A stretch of 64,000 nucleotides of DNA. Source: Flavobacterium succinicans. Lineage in GTDB: Bacteria; Bacteroidota; Bacteroidia; Flavobacteriales; Flavobacteriaceae. The translations under genes were made by a program, and so were the position numbers. Within the stretch, counting starts at the first letter, position 1, and every line of letters begins with the position of its first letter. This document shows positions 42,558 through 51,371 of the stretch, in pieces. Location of the stretch: contig NZ_JMTM01000065.1 of NCBI RefSeq assembly GCF_001662485.1, forward strand, positions 1 through 64,000. Reading direction: 5' to 3'. The notes beneath the pieces were generated by a model. The model was not told the origin of the DNA. It saw only the letters and a list, made by a program, of their open reading frames with translations, and ran no database searches.

Positions 42558-43943
42558 TCAATATTTTTTATCAATTATCTTCCAGTACCCTCCCTTATCA
42601 GAACCGATACGTTCTATCAAACCCAAATCTTTCAACTTTTTTAAGTTTTCTTGTACTTTTCGTGAAGATAGTAGTATTTGATCCGCTATTTTTTTAGCCG
42701 AAATAAAGGGATCTTTTTTTATACAATCCAGTATTTTTATTTGATTATCCGTAACTTTTTCTACGACCTTTTCTACGACCTTTTCTACGACCTTTTCTAC
42801 GACCTTTTCTGTGACATTATCCTCAGCCATACTCACCCTCTGTTCCGTATAACTAACAGTCCATAAAAAGCCGCTGGCAACTTCTCCAAACTCCATTTTC
42901 ATAGTAGGGTATTCCTTAATTCCTTTACGGATTCTACCAAAACCACTACCATATTTCTCTATCTCACCCGTAAGATAAAACGCTTCTGCTATCAATTTAT
43001 TTCGAGCTATAGCTTGGTAATTATCATTTTTAAGCTGGTCAACGGTCAAATTTCCATAAAGACCTCCGGGATTATAAATAGTGATATAATTATCGAATAG
43101 CTTAATCTGCATGTCGATCGGACTCATATAGTCTCGATGAATAATAGCATTCAGTACGATCTCTCTCAGAGCAGGCAATGGATATTCGAAAATTTCAGTA
43201 CGTTGTGTTGGCATTCCTTTAATCTCAAAGGCTACTTTTATCTGACCTATAATATACCTCATGGTCTCCTCAACCGCGTCAAACAAGGTACCATTGAGCA
43301 TCTTGTCGTCAATAATCATTGAAGGTGTTTTCAGCCTGCCAAGATGAACATTATACCCTGTACTTTCTTTAGAAAACAACAACCAAGCCGCATTACTAAC
43401 TACATCGCCAGTAACCAATTTTAGTTTTTGAAGCTTTTCCAACCAAGTACCTTCAAGATTGAACCGACCCATAGTACTTACTTTTTCAAAAAAAGCATTT
43501 ACCTTATTGAGGTCAAGATCTTTCAAACTCATGCCATGAGCAGGGTATGAATCCCAAGAAAGCTGTAGGGATTGCAAACTCAGATTCGTAATTTCTATGG
43601 CCGAAAGTTGATGGTTTGCGTTTTTTATCCTTTTATAATATCGACCTCTAAAAGAAGCTGGTTTTACAGGAAATTCATTAACCCTAATACTAACCACTTC
43701 TTTCCCTTGTATCGTTACTGGCTCAACGTCGGCAATTATACTAGGTTGCGTCTTATTTTTTATTTCGTTGATCCAATGCTGGATTGTTTCTTTTCCAATC
43801 GAAAAATTAGGAACTGGTATTCCATTATCATCTATGCCTACATAAACCGTTCCTCCCTTTGCATTCACGAAGGCACATAAAGTCTCTATCACAGTTTCAT
43901 TAAAACTGGATTTGAATTCTATATGTTCATTTTCTGTAAACAT
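42558..43943 (-). CDS. AlbA_2/HATPase (Schlafen-type AAA_4) regulator with winged helix
   Basis: A 461-aa protein: AlbA_2/AAA_4 N-terminal domain (FTENEHIEFKSSFNETVIET and NAKGGTVYVGIDDNGIPV), an HATPase_c_4 domain (PLPALREIVLNAIIHRDYMS near 250-269, IYNPGGLYGNLTVDQL near 287) and a C-terminal winged helix (QIKILDCIKKDPFISAKKIA). Between the last two lies a VVEK tetrapeptide repeat (about residues 379-398) encoded by four exact 12-base units. The family is often annotated as RecG-like or RNA/DNA-binding and is thought to be regulatory; target unknown. It sits between the Wzz gene and the sugar block, both across spacers. Confidence 0.85.
   Translation of the reverse strand: MFTENEHIEFKSSFNETVIETLCAFVNAKGGTVYVGIDDNGIPVPNFSIGKETIQHWINEIKNKTQPSIIADVEPVTIQGKEVVSIRVNEFPVKPASFRGRYYKRIKNANHQLSAIEITNLSLQSLQLSWDSYPAHGMSLKDLDLNKVNAFFEKVSTMGRFNLEGTWLEKLQKLKLVTGDVVSNAAWLLFSKESTGYNVHLGRLKTPSMIIDDKMLNGTLFDAVEETMRYIIGQIKVAFEIKGMPTQRTEIFEYPLPALREIVLNAIIHRDYMSPIDMQIKLFDNYITIYNPGGLYGNLTVDQLKNDNYQAIARNKLIAEAFYLTGEIEKYGSGFGRIRKGIKEYPTMKMEFGEVASGFLWTVSYTEQRVSMAEDNVTEKVVEKVVEKVVEKVVEKVTDNQIKILDCIKKDPFISAKKIADQILLSSRKVQENLKKLKDLGLIERIGSDKGGYWKIIDKKY
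42761..42808. repeat. Four exact 12-base tandem repeats inside a CDS
   Basis: The plus strand reads CTACGACCTTTT four times without change, coding for KVVE units on the minus strand, with a diverged further unit on the right (CTGTGACATTAT, coding for the NVTE unit) and one on the left. Each gain or loss of a unit keeps the frame and changes the linker by four residues. Confidence 0.9.
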
Positions 43944-43983
43944 TTAAAAAATTTTTCCTACACAATAAAGCCAATTGATTCTC

Positions 43984-45063
43984 TTAAAGGGCCAACTGTT
44001 TAAACAACCTCCTAACAATTAATCCCAACACTGCTAAAAACCCAGCCAAAAATCCACCCAACACCAATCCTTTCGCTTTACCAAACTTTTCCTTTTTCAA
44101 GGGTAAAATCGGTCGATCAATCACTTGTATTAAGGGTGTTTCTTTTCTGAGCGTAACTTTGGCTAATTCGGTTTGTTTAACTAGTTCCGTTAGAATAGCG
44201 GTATTGGCTTGGACATCTACCTGTCGGCGAGCAGAAGGTGCTCTACGAACATTTAATGCAGGGTTCAAATTGAAGGTATTGTCGTTAGCAACCGCTACAC
44301 CAGTAATGGCGCCATTCAATTCACCACGAATGGAATCCGTTTGGCGGACCAAAATATCCATGTTCATTTTGGCTTTCTTACTTTTGGTAGTCACATAAAA
44401 ATCAGAAACCGTTTTCGCCAAACTTTCGCAAAACTGTTTGGCAAATAGTTCGTTTTTATCGTTAACATCTATATTGATAATGGCAATTTTTTTATCTTTT
44501 TGGGCCACGGACAAACTAGTTTTGGAGAGTTCATCGTACATCACTCCTAAAATACTATCATGTACTCGGGTAAAATAGGTACGTTTCACATTAGGTAAAA
44601 ACTGTATCTTTTCAAATTTGGGTTTGCCTTCCCATTTGTCTCGCCATTCATTATTTTGAATATACAACTCTGCCAAAGTAATGGGTTTACCATTTGCATC
44701 GGGTACTGTACTCAACAACGTCTTTTCCACCATCGCTCGGGACTTGAATAACTCCGTTAAGTTAGAGCCAGAAAACATACTACCGCCACCGCCACCAAGG
44801 TCTAACCCTAAAGAACTCGCTAATCCTAAAGCACTTCCTAATCCACCACCACCACTTTTTTCATCTTCTAATGCGAAAGACAAAGTCGCTGTATAGATGG
44901 GCTTTTTAATGAACGAATAGGTCAATCCAAGGACCGCTCCTACCAATCCTGCCAATACAATGATTTTCCATTGGGATAGTAAGTAGTCGTACCACTCTTT
45001 GCCTTTTTCAAGTAATTCTTTTAACGAGATTTCGTCGTTGTGGTTAGGTATATTTTGTTCCAT
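43984..45063 (-). CDS. wzz: Wzz-type chain-length determinant (no kinase domain)
   Basis: A 359-aa polysaccharide co-polymerase. A first membrane segment (WKIIVLAGLVGAVLGLTYSF near 32-51) follows a short cytoplasmic tail, a Wzz domain with a Gly-rich insert (near 70-105) fills the periplasmic part, a coiled-coil-like stretch lies near 225-265, and a second membrane segment closes the protein (GLVLGGFLAGFLAVLGLIV near 332-350), preceded by the usual Pro-rich VIDRPILPLKKEKFG. It controls length of Wzy-made polymer. It partners the SLBB exporter upstream; the separate Wzc-type protein at 55538 belongs to the other export set. Confidence 0.9.
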   Translation of the reverse strand: MEQNIPNHNDEISLKELLEKGKEWYDYLLSQWKIIVLAGLVGAVLGLTYSFIKKPIYTATLSFALEDEKSGGGGLGSALGLASSLGLDLGGGGGSMFSGSNLTELFKSRAMVEKTLLSTVPDANGKPITLAELYIQNNEWRDKWEGKPKFEKIQFLPNVKRTYFTRVHDSILGVMYDELSKTSLSVAQKDKKIAIINIDVNDKNELFAKQFCESLAKTVSDFYVTTKSKKAKMNMDILVRQTDSIRGELNGAITGVAVANDNTFNLNPALNVRRAPSARRQVDVQANTAILTELVKQTELAKVTLRKETPLIQVIDRPILPLKKEKFGKAKGLVLGGFLAGFLAVLGLIVRRLFKQLAL

Positions 45064-45581
45064 AGTTCCGTTTTATCGGTTTTGGGTTGTTTATGGGTTC
45101 TTGTGAGTTGTGAGTTGTGAGTTTTGGGTTTTGGGTTATGGATTGACTGTAGGCTGTTTTTAATAAGACCTGGTTACTAAGGACTATTCACTATGGACTA
45201 ATTTTCACTTTCTAACTTTCCGTTTTTAAAAGCGTCTTGACTGCGCTCGACCTAACAAAGTAGTACAAGATTTAAATTTTAAACTATTAAACCCTTCTAA
45301 CTTCTATTTTCTAACTTTCCGTTTTTAAAAGCGTCTCGACTGCGCTCGACCTGACAAAGTAGTACAAGATTTAAACCTTAAACTAGTAAACCTTTAAACC
45401 CTTCTAACTTCTATTTTTTCTAACTTTCCGTTGTTAAAAGCGTCTCGACTGCGCTCGACCTGACACAGTGGTATAAGATTTAGATCTTAAACTAGTAAAC
45501 CTTTAAACCCTTCTAACTTCTACTTTTTCTAACTTCTACTTTTTCGATCCCCCCTTCGGGGGCTAGGGGGATCGGGGACTT
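45064..45581. repeat. Spacer with three tandem 100-base repeats and a GC-rich hairpin
   Basis: Three copies of a unit starting CTAACTTTCCGTT lie at about 45212, 45311 and 45420 (periods 99 and 109). Each holds the REP-like core AGCGTCTCGACTGCGCTCGA and TTAAACCTTTAAACCCTTCT words. To the left are GGTTTTGGGTT / GAGTTGTGAGTT words near the wzz start. At 45546-45573 lies GATCCCCCCTTCGGGGGCTA followed by GGGGGATC, a nested palindrome close to the stop of the exporter gene. No gene is present. Confidence 0.8.
45546..45573. repeat. GC-rich nested palindrome after the SLBB exporter gene
   Basis: CCCCC-TTC-GGGGG forms a tight hairpin and the outer GATCCCCC/GGGGGATC can pair instead. It lies nine bases past the minus-strand stop codon, but no T run follows on that strand, so a simple Rho-independent terminator is doubtful. 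The CTAGGGG tail links it to the REP elements at 1215-1416. Confidence 0.6.
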
Positions 45582-48008
45582 TTATTTAAACGCCGTTACA
45601 ATCAACAACGCCAAACTACTGATCACACTACCGATACTCACCCATTCTCCAGTAGTCATTTTTTTAGTTTCAGGTTTCTCGGGCACTATAATTTGAGAAC
45701 CTGGCAATACTTTTGGATAGGTTCTAAAAAACAAAAATTGACCGGTAACAGCTGCTTTTCCATTGGGATAAATCACGTAAGCTTTTTTTCTCCAGGCTTT
45801 GGCATCTGTGCCACCTACGGCGTCCAAATAATAAGCGAATCCACGTCCTTTTTCAAATGGAATTTCCGAAGTCAACAGCACGTTCCCAGTAACTTTAACA
45901 CTTTCACTTAAATAAGACACTTCAATCTCATCCTCAGGCAACAAGGTAACATTCGAGGTACTCGTTGGTTTTTTAAGTATCGCTTTCCAATCCACTGGAA
46001 TGGTAGCAAACTTCAACTCTTCTTTTAACTTCGTTTCCAGTTTATTTTGAATACTGTCTTTTTTACCCAAATTCAAATTGATGTTTTCTAAGTCTTCGAT
46101 TTGTTTGGCTTGAATTGGGCGCTTGATCTTAACCCCATTAGGATCGGCTAGAGACGACAGGCCTCCTGCTCTTTGTATGATGTCATATATCTTTTCTCTC
46201 TTTTGTACCAAAGCATATTTTCCAGTATAACTAACAGCACCTTTTACAGTTACTTGCTGTGGTTTTTCATAAACCGCTACTCTTCGGATATTGATGACAT
46301 CAAAAGGGCGTAATTGAAAATTTTTCAATTGCTCGTTTGAATCGGTAGTGATTTCAAAATCAAATAAGGTTACCCGATTGGAAGAAGTAACATCTTCTGT
46401 TTCTGCTTTGATCATTCGGGCAATCTCCACTCGTTTAGAAGCAGCGCCAGTAAGCCCACCCGCTTGAACAATGACATCATTCAGAGATAAATTATCAAAA
46501 TAGTCATAGGTTCCGGGTTTCTTTACTTCTCCATCGATAGAAATCGTATAGTTTTCTTTAAAATCTAAGATAGAGTACACGGTAACTATATCTTCTTTTT
46601 GTAATGTAATATTGGCTAAGGCATCACCAGAAAGTGCTTTAGCCAAATCGACATTCACGATTTCGGTAGTCAAATCCGTTTTTAAACGCACAATGGTTGC
46701 ACGCTTTTTATAGGCATCTTCTTTTAATCCATCAGCTTGTGTGATCAAATCTGCTATACGCATGCCATTGTAGTAGGAATACGTATCGGGTCTGAAAACA
46801 GCTCCTTCGATTTTGATACGATTCTCAAAACGATTTAAAATTTTAGTCACCTTAAAAACATCTCCCGCCAAAGGTTTATAAGTAGAAAACTCATTCGATT
46901 TCACATCTTTAACCTTAAATTCTTTGCTTGTTTTTTGCAAAACATTAACCGAAGCCGTGTAGGCCAAATCCGTAAATCCTGAAGCAAAACGCAACAAATC
47001 ACTAAACGATTCTCCCGCTTTCAATTCAAAAATACCAGGTCGTTTCACTTCTCCTTCGATCGTAACGCGTTTGGTATAAGCTGGAATACGAATAACGTCA
47101 TTGTCCTTTAGTCCAATATTGTCCGATTGATTCCCATTCACTAAAAAACGATAGATATCTATATTTCGGTATACTTTATTATTACGAATCAATTCTATGT
47201 TTCTATAGCTGCCGTTTTTAGAAGGCCCTCCTCCTAAATACAACGCATTGTAAACAGTCGCCAAAGAAGAAACAGAGTAATTACCCGGTTGCTTACTCCC
47301 AATCAAGGTGACTTTAATCGTACGAATACGACTCAAGCTTACCCCCACTTGTGATTGACCAGAAGCCACAGTACTATACACTCTTGCAATGGCGCCACGG
47401 ATTTTTTGGGTTGCTGCCTCTATGGTCAAACCCGAAACCGCGATTTGTCCTACGTATTGTATGCTCACTTTCCCTTCTACTGATACTGGAATACTAGCAT
47501 TAAATTCTTGAATACCGTAAACACTCACTTGCAATTCATCGCCAGGTCCTAAAACATAATTCACTGGAGTAGCTAACTTTAAATCCGGTTCAAAATTCAA
47601 GGTCGGATTATCAAACAATTCCGAACCAAAAACCAAGGCATTTAGCGTGTCCTTAACTTTTTTATTAGAATATTCTTCCTGTTCCCTAAGGACTACTTTT
47701 TTATTTTTATTCTTATCTAGCTCTTCTTTTTTTATTGGCTCTTTTCCGCCATCGATAGCCTTCAAACGGGTTTTCAATTTAGCAAATTCTCCAGCCGACA
47801 TCCCTTTGGCTATAGCCATTGGTTCTGCTTGCTCAATAGTTACATTGTTAGCTTGCAATTGCCCCTTGATTTTTGCAATTTCCGCATCAGTCAAATAATC
47901 GACTTTCAAGGTACTTAAATCTTGACTTTTCATTAAATCCTGTGCAAACAGCCCTGACGACTGCAAAAAAGCGAATACAACAACAAAAGCAATTAGTATT
48001 TTTTTCAT
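45582..48008 (-). CDS. Large SLBB-domain polysaccharide export protein (Wza family)
   Basis: An 808-aa outer-membrane polysaccharide exporter. An N-terminal signal peptide (KKILIAFVVVFAFLQSSGLF, likely cut after Ala-22) is followed by a charged helix with Lys/Glu runs (about 90-115), the export domain (NYVLGPGDELQVSVYGIQEF near 149-168), then five or more SLBB-type repeats (for example VTIEGEVKRPGIFELKAGES, TISIDGEVKKPGTYDYFDNL and VTVKGAVSYTGKYAL) and a C-terminal hydrophobic segment (about 787-805). The many SLBB repeats are typical of Bacteroidota exporters. It forms export set 2 with the Wzz at 43984 and comes after the UpxY gene. Confidence 0.93.
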   Translation of the reverse strand: MKKILIAFVVVFAFLQSSGLFAQDLMKSQDLSTLKVDYLTDAEIAKIKGQLQANNVTIEQAEPMAIAKGMSAGEFAKLKTRLKAIDGGKEPIKKEELDKNKNKKVVLREQEEYSNKKVKDTLNALVFGSELFDNPTLNFEPDLKLATPVNYVLGPGDELQVSVYGIQEFNASIPVSVEGKVSIQYVGQIAVSGLTIEAATQKIRGAIARVYSTVASGQSQVGVSLSRIRTIKVTLIGSKQPGNYSVSSLATVYNALYLGGGPSKNGSYRNIELIRNNKVYRNIDIYRFLVNGNQSDNIGLKDNDVIRIPAYTKRVTIEGEVKRPGIFELKAGESFSDLLRFASGFTDLAYTASVNVLQKTSKEFKVKDVKSNEFSTYKPLAGDVFKVTKILNRFENRIKIEGAVFRPDTYSYYNGMRIADLITQADGLKEDAYKKRATIVRLKTDLTTEIVNVDLAKALSGDALANITLQKEDIVTVYSILDFKENYTISIDGEVKKPGTYDYFDNLSLNDVIVQAGGLTGAASKRVEIARMIKAETEDVTSSNRVTLFDFEITTDSNEQLKNFQLRPFDVINIRRVAVYEKPQQVTVKGAVSYTGKYALVQKREKIYDIIQRAGGLSSLADPNGVKIKRPIQAKQIEDLENINLNLGKKDSIQNKLETKLKEELKFATIPVDWKAILKKPTSTSNVTLLPEDEIEVSYLSESVKVTGNVLLTSEIPFEKGRGFAYYLDAVGGTDAKAWRKKAYVIYPNGKAAVTGQFLFFRTYPKVLPGSQIIVPEKPETKKMTTGEWVSIGSVISSLALLIVTAFK

Positions 48009-48701
48009 ATTTTAGAATGTATTTATTTTCAGCCTTTAATCGACTGCTATAAGAAATAGTTCTCCGTTTTCTTTTACCTGTTCTTCTTTACTATAGTACT
48101 AAACTCCTCCTTTTCCCCGTCACCTGAACCTGTCGAAGGCTAACTCCCCTCACTTCTTTCTTCTGACTCCTCACATTTCCCTTCTCACTTTTCCCTTCTC
48201 ACATTTTCCTTCTCACTTTTCACATCTCACTTTTCACATCTCACTTTCCACCTCTCACTTCTTTTCTATATTCTGCCTTCTCTATTCTGCCTTCTCACCT
48301 CTCACTCTTCACCTCTCACTTCATTCCACGGCTTCGCCACTGTGAGTCCCATTTAAAGACTCCCTATTTAAATTTTTTGCAAATTTAAGACAAATAAACA
48401 AGAATAGTAGTCTTATTTAAAACTTAAATATTGGCTTTTTTTTATTGCCTTAGTCGTTAATTGATTAACTGAATTGCGGTCGAATCGTTAAATTGTTTAA
48501 CTGTTCATTTGTTGAATCATTTAACTGATTCGTAGCTTAATTGTTAAATTGCTTAACTGTTTAACCGATTCAAGCGTTTAATTAATTACCAGAAGTATTG
48601 ATGAGCTGTTTAATCATCTAACTTTACACCAATTAACCGCTTACAATTATGCGATTAAACATATAAACTGCTAACCGATTACACGAATAAACTACAAAAA
48701 A
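48009..48701. repeat. Repeat spacer between the UpxY gene and the exporter gene
   Basis: No gene. From the exporter side outward it holds a pyrimidine-rich array of CTTCTCACTTTTCACATCTC-type words (about 48150-48330), a possible promoter (48380-48387) and a TTAACTGATT/GTTTAACTG word array (about 48460-48690) that reaches the stop codon of the UpxY gene. A leader of this length downstream of an antiterminator gene could be its target, but no known site is recognisable. Confidence 0.65.
48380..48387 (-). promoter_or_regulatory. Candidate -7 box (TAAATTTG) for the SLBB exporter gene
   Basis: On the minus strand TAAATTTG matches the Bacteroidota -7 consensus TAnnTTTG. I see no good -33 TTTG at the usual spacing. 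It would give a leader of about 370 bases in front of the exporter gene, made largely of repeat words. This is a weak call. Confidence 0.35.
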
Positions 48702-49172
48702 TCACGCTTTCTTCTTCGCTACTTTCAGTACACAACCCAAAGCTTCTAACACCAAGACATAACTAGAAGCATTAACTTCTTGCACTACCGCTATATGATC
48801 TTTAAAAACCCCCTGTTCTAACACCACTCGATCTCCGGGTTGCCAACTAGCCAGCTCAACTTCAAAAGCATCGGGTTCCGACAGCCATTGGCGAATGGAA
48901 TGGATCTCCTGATCCCTAACAAGAGCAGGCTTACCTAACCAAAACAAATAGCGAACCACCCCAGTAACGCTAAAAACAGCATTTCTATTGTTTTCCTCCA
49001 ATTGCACAAAAACATAGGAAGAAAACAAAGGCACTACCACCTTTTTTTTACGATCACTCCATTGTTGTACCTTGACCACAGTAGGACAATAAGCCGTAAT
49101 ACCAATTTCACTAAGCCTTTCAGCTACTTTCTTCTCCCATTTGGGCTTTGTATAAAGTACGTACCAGTTCAT
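48702..49172 (-). CDS. upxY: UpxY-family NusG-like transcription antiterminator
   Basis: A 156-aa NusG paralogue. The NGN domain begins NWYVLYTKPKWEKKVAERLS, contains VPLFSSYVFVQLEENNRNAV near 47-66 and VVRYLFWLGKPALV near 72-85, and is followed by a KOW motif (WQPGDRVVLEQGVFKDHIAV near 110-129). In Bacteroides, UpxY proteins are encoded at the head of capsule operons and keep RNA polymerase going through that operon only. Here the gene lies upstream of export set 2 and the sugar block, which would be its target. Its own leader consists of repeat words (49173-49350). Confidence 0.9.
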   Translation of the reverse strand: MNWYVLYTKPKWEKKVAERLSEIGITAYCPTVVKVQQWSDRKKKVVVPLFSSYVFVQLEENNRNAVFSVTGVVRYLFWLGKPALVRDQEIHSIRQWLSEPDAFEVELASWQPGDRVVLEQGVFKDHIAVVQEVNASSYVLVLEALGCVLKVAKKKA

Positions 49173-49511
49173 TTTCAGTTTTCAGTTTTCAGTTTTCGGT
49201 TGTCGGTTCTCTGTTTTCGGTTCTCTGTTTTCGGTTGTCGGTTTTCGGTTGTCGGTTTTCAGTTATCGGTGGTTGGTTATTGGTTACCATTTGTTGGTTA
49301 TCGGGTTTTGGTTATTTAGTTATTTGGTTATCGGTTGTCGAGTTTCGGTTTATTTCTTACCTCAGCTCATTACTCACAACTCAACTGATAAATGACATCT
49401 AAAAACAGCGAACTCAAAAAAGAAAACAGAACACTCACAACTGACAACAGAGAACCGAAAACAGAGAACCGATAACTGATAACCGACAACCGAAAACTGA
49501 TAACCGGCTAC
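49173..49511. repeat. Long imperfect inverted repeat upstream of upxY
   Basis: No gene. From 49173 to about 49350 the plus strand reads CAGTTTTCGGTTGTCGGTTC-type words, and from about 49432 to 49508 it reads the reverse complement type (ACCGATAACTGATAACCGAC). The two arms can pair over about 75 bases with mismatches around a loop of roughly 80 bases. The left arm begins right at the upxY start codon and the right arm ends at the stop of the four-helix-bundle gene. It could affect transcription or translation of upxY. Confidence 0.7.
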
Positions 49512-49886
49512 CTACTCAAACTTATTCCAATTATTTTCTACATACAGTAAGAATTTATATAGCTGTGCTCCTAATCCATCATAGTCTTTAATTAGTTTTG
49601 AAACTACTTCAAAATGCTCGGGATATAAGATTATAATTTTCTCAAGATGATTGATTGTTTCCAAATTACTACTGTGAGAATATACCAAAAATTTTATGAA
49701 ATCAGCCTGATATCTTTTCCTTCCATATCCTTCCACAATATTTGTAATAACAGAATCTGAAGACCTTCTTAACTGACTTCCCAATTCGTACAACTCATAT
49801 TTAGGCAACTTCAAAGACATCTTATGCGTTTCTAAAAACAAATTCAACCCTTTTTTGTATATCTCTAAATCTTTGTAACTTTTCAT
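49512..49886 (-). CDS. Four-helix bundle protein (23S rRNA intervening-sequence type)
   Basis: A 124-aa all-helical protein: SYKDLEIYKKGLNLFLETHK at the N-terminus, LPKYELYELGSQLRRSSDSV near 27-46 and NIVEGYGRKRYQADFIKFLV near 48-67 are the family signatures. Members occur in rRNA intervening sequences and as small passenger genes in many Bacteroidota genomes, commonly in polysaccharide loci. Function is unknown. It is flanked on both sides by ACCGATAAC-type repeat arrays, so it looks inserted between rfbB and upxY. Confidence 0.9.
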   Translation of the reverse strand: MKSYKDLEIYKKGLNLFLETHKMSLKLPKYELYELGSQLRRSSDSVITNIVEGYGRKRYQADFIKFLVYSHSSNLETINHLEKIIILYPEHFEVVSKLIKDYDGLGAQLYKFLLYVENNWNKFE

Positions 49887-50039
49887 TTATAGCATATATA
49901 TAATTAAAAATCAATAAAAACAGTCATACATTATTAAACTCCAACTATCATACAACTGAAAACAGATAACTGAAAACAGATAACAGATAACCGATAACCG
50001 ATAACTGATAACAGAAAACCGATAACTGAAAACCGACAA
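49887..50039. repeat. ACCGATAAC-type repeat array after rfbB
   Basis: From about 49955 to 50040 the sequence is an array of AACTGAAAACAGATAACCGA-type words that ends exactly at the rfbB stop codon. No gene is present. Confidence 0.7.
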
Positions 50040-51086
50040 CTACAAATACTGCTTTTCGTAATACGACGCATACGCCCCCGAAGTCACGTTATGCAACCAC
50101 TCTTGATTACTCAAATACCAATCGATAGTTTGCTCTAAACCTTCTTCGAAAGTAACAGATGGCTCCCATCCTAACTCTTGGTTAATTTTACTAGCATCGA
50201 TAGCATAGCGCAAATCATGCCCTGGACGGTCTTTTACATAGGTAATTAACCCTTGTGAAGTGCCTTCTGGGCGACCTAATTTTTCGTCCATGATGCGGCA
50301 CAAGACTTTTACCAAGTCAATGTTTTTCCATTCATTGAAGCCACCAATGTTGTACGTTTCATGATTCTTTCCTTTATGGAAAACCAAATCGATGGCTACA
50401 GCATGATCTTTCACGAACAGCCAATCTCTTGTATAATTACCATCACCATATACAGGCAAAGGTTTATTTTGAATAATATTATTGATAAAAAGTGGAATCA
50501 ATTTTTCAGGAAAATGATACGGCCCGTAATTGTTCGAACAATTCGTAAGCACATAAGGCAATCCGTACGTTTCCCCATAAGCACGCACAAAGTGATCCGA
50601 GCTCGCTTTGGAGGCCGAATAAGGGGAATTAGGATCATAAGCCGTTGTTTCTGTAAACAAGCCTTCAGCTCCTAAAGTACCATACACCTCATCAGTAGAA
50701 ATATGATAAAAACGTTTCCCTTCAAAAGCATCCTTCCACTGATTTTTAGCGGCATTCAATAAAATCATGGTGCCAAAAACATTGGTTTTCACAAAAGCCA
50801 AAGGATCCGTAATCGAACGATCCACATGAGATTCCGCAGCCAAATGCAAAACACCTTCAAATTGATGTGCAGCAAACAATTCATTGATAAAGGCTTCATC
50901 GGTGATATCCCCTTTTACGAAAGTATAATTCGGTGCTTTTTCAACATCCTTGATGTTTTCAAGATTCCCCGCATAGGTCAAGGCATCTAAATTAAAAATA
51001 TGATAGTCAGGATACTTTGTTACGAATCGTCTCACCACGTGCGACCCAATAAATCCTGCTCCACCTGTAATCAATATTTTTTTCAT
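50040..51086 (-). CDS. rfbB: dTDP-glucose 4,6-dehydratase
   Basis: A 348-aa extended SDR of the RmlB group: ILITGGAGFIGSHVVRRF near 4-21, HLAAESHVDRSITDPLAF near 81-98, HISTDEVYGTLG near 127-138, YSASKASSDHFVRAYGETYG near 155-174 with catalytic Tyr and Lys, and TNCSNNYGPYHFPEKLIPLF near 180-199. It makes dTDP-4-keto-6-deoxyglucose for rhamnose or other 6-deoxy sugars. RfbC is 50 kb away and RmlA/RmlD are not in the window. A repeat array abuts the stop codon. Confidence 0.95.
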   Translation of the reverse strand: MKKILITGGAGFIGSHVVRRFVTKYPDYHIFNLDALTYAGNLENIKDVEKAPNYTFVKGDITDEAFINELFAAHQFEGVLHLAAESHVDRSITDPLAFVKTNVFGTMILLNAAKNQWKDAFEGKRFYHISTDEVYGTLGAEGLFTETTAYDPNSPYSASKASSDHFVRAYGETYGLPYVLTNCSNNYGPYHFPEKLIPLFINNIIQNKPLPVYGDGNYTRDWLFVKDHAVAIDLVFHKGKNHETYNIGGFNEWKNIDLVKVLCRIMDEKLGRPEGTSQGLITYVKDRPGHDLRYAIDASKINQELGWEPSVTFEEGLEQTIDWYLSNQEWLHNVTSGAYASYYEKQYL

Positions 51087-51371
51087 TTTTATAAATATTT
51101 AAAATCTTTATTCTTTATTTACTTGGTTTTAACTGTTGAATCGTTGAAATATTGAATCGTTGAATTGTCTTTTGGAATAATCCCTCACCAACAAACAATC
51201 AAACAACACCCCCATTAACCCTCAAATTTAAATCCTAGCGTCCCTTGCGTAACCCCTTTGCGCACTTTGCGGTTAAACACCACCACCATCTAACTATCAA
51301 CCGATAACTGATAAATGATAATTCACAACTGACAACTGACAACCGATAACAGACAACTGATAACCGAAACC
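51087..51371. repeat. Repeat spacer between rfbB and the TviB-like gene
   Basis: No gene. It contains TTGAATCGTTGAAATATTGA words (about 51135), the TTGCGTAACCCCTTTGCGCA phrase (about 51245), and an ACCGATAACTGATAAATGAT array (about 51297-51371) that ends at the stop codon of the next gene. Confidence 0.65.

Noticed and set aside
45212-45528. CRISPR-like array
   Set aside because: The repeat period is about 100 bases, the copies include what would be spacers, and no cas genes are near. They are tandem duplications of spacer DNA.
45546-45573. Rho-independent terminator of the SLBB exporter gene
   Set aside because: The hairpin is strong, but no T run follows on the minus strand and the sequence matches the REP family with a CTAGGGG tail.
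49002-49402. Plus-strand ORFs opposite upxY
   Set aside because: They consist of the complement of upxY plus the CGGTT-type repeat and give low-complexity Phe/Ser/Val-rich proteins.
49430-50040. CRISPR or origin-like iterons made of ACCGATAAC words
   Set aside because: Word length and order vary irregularly, there are no unique spacers, and the same words occur in at least six spacers of the window next to stop codons.
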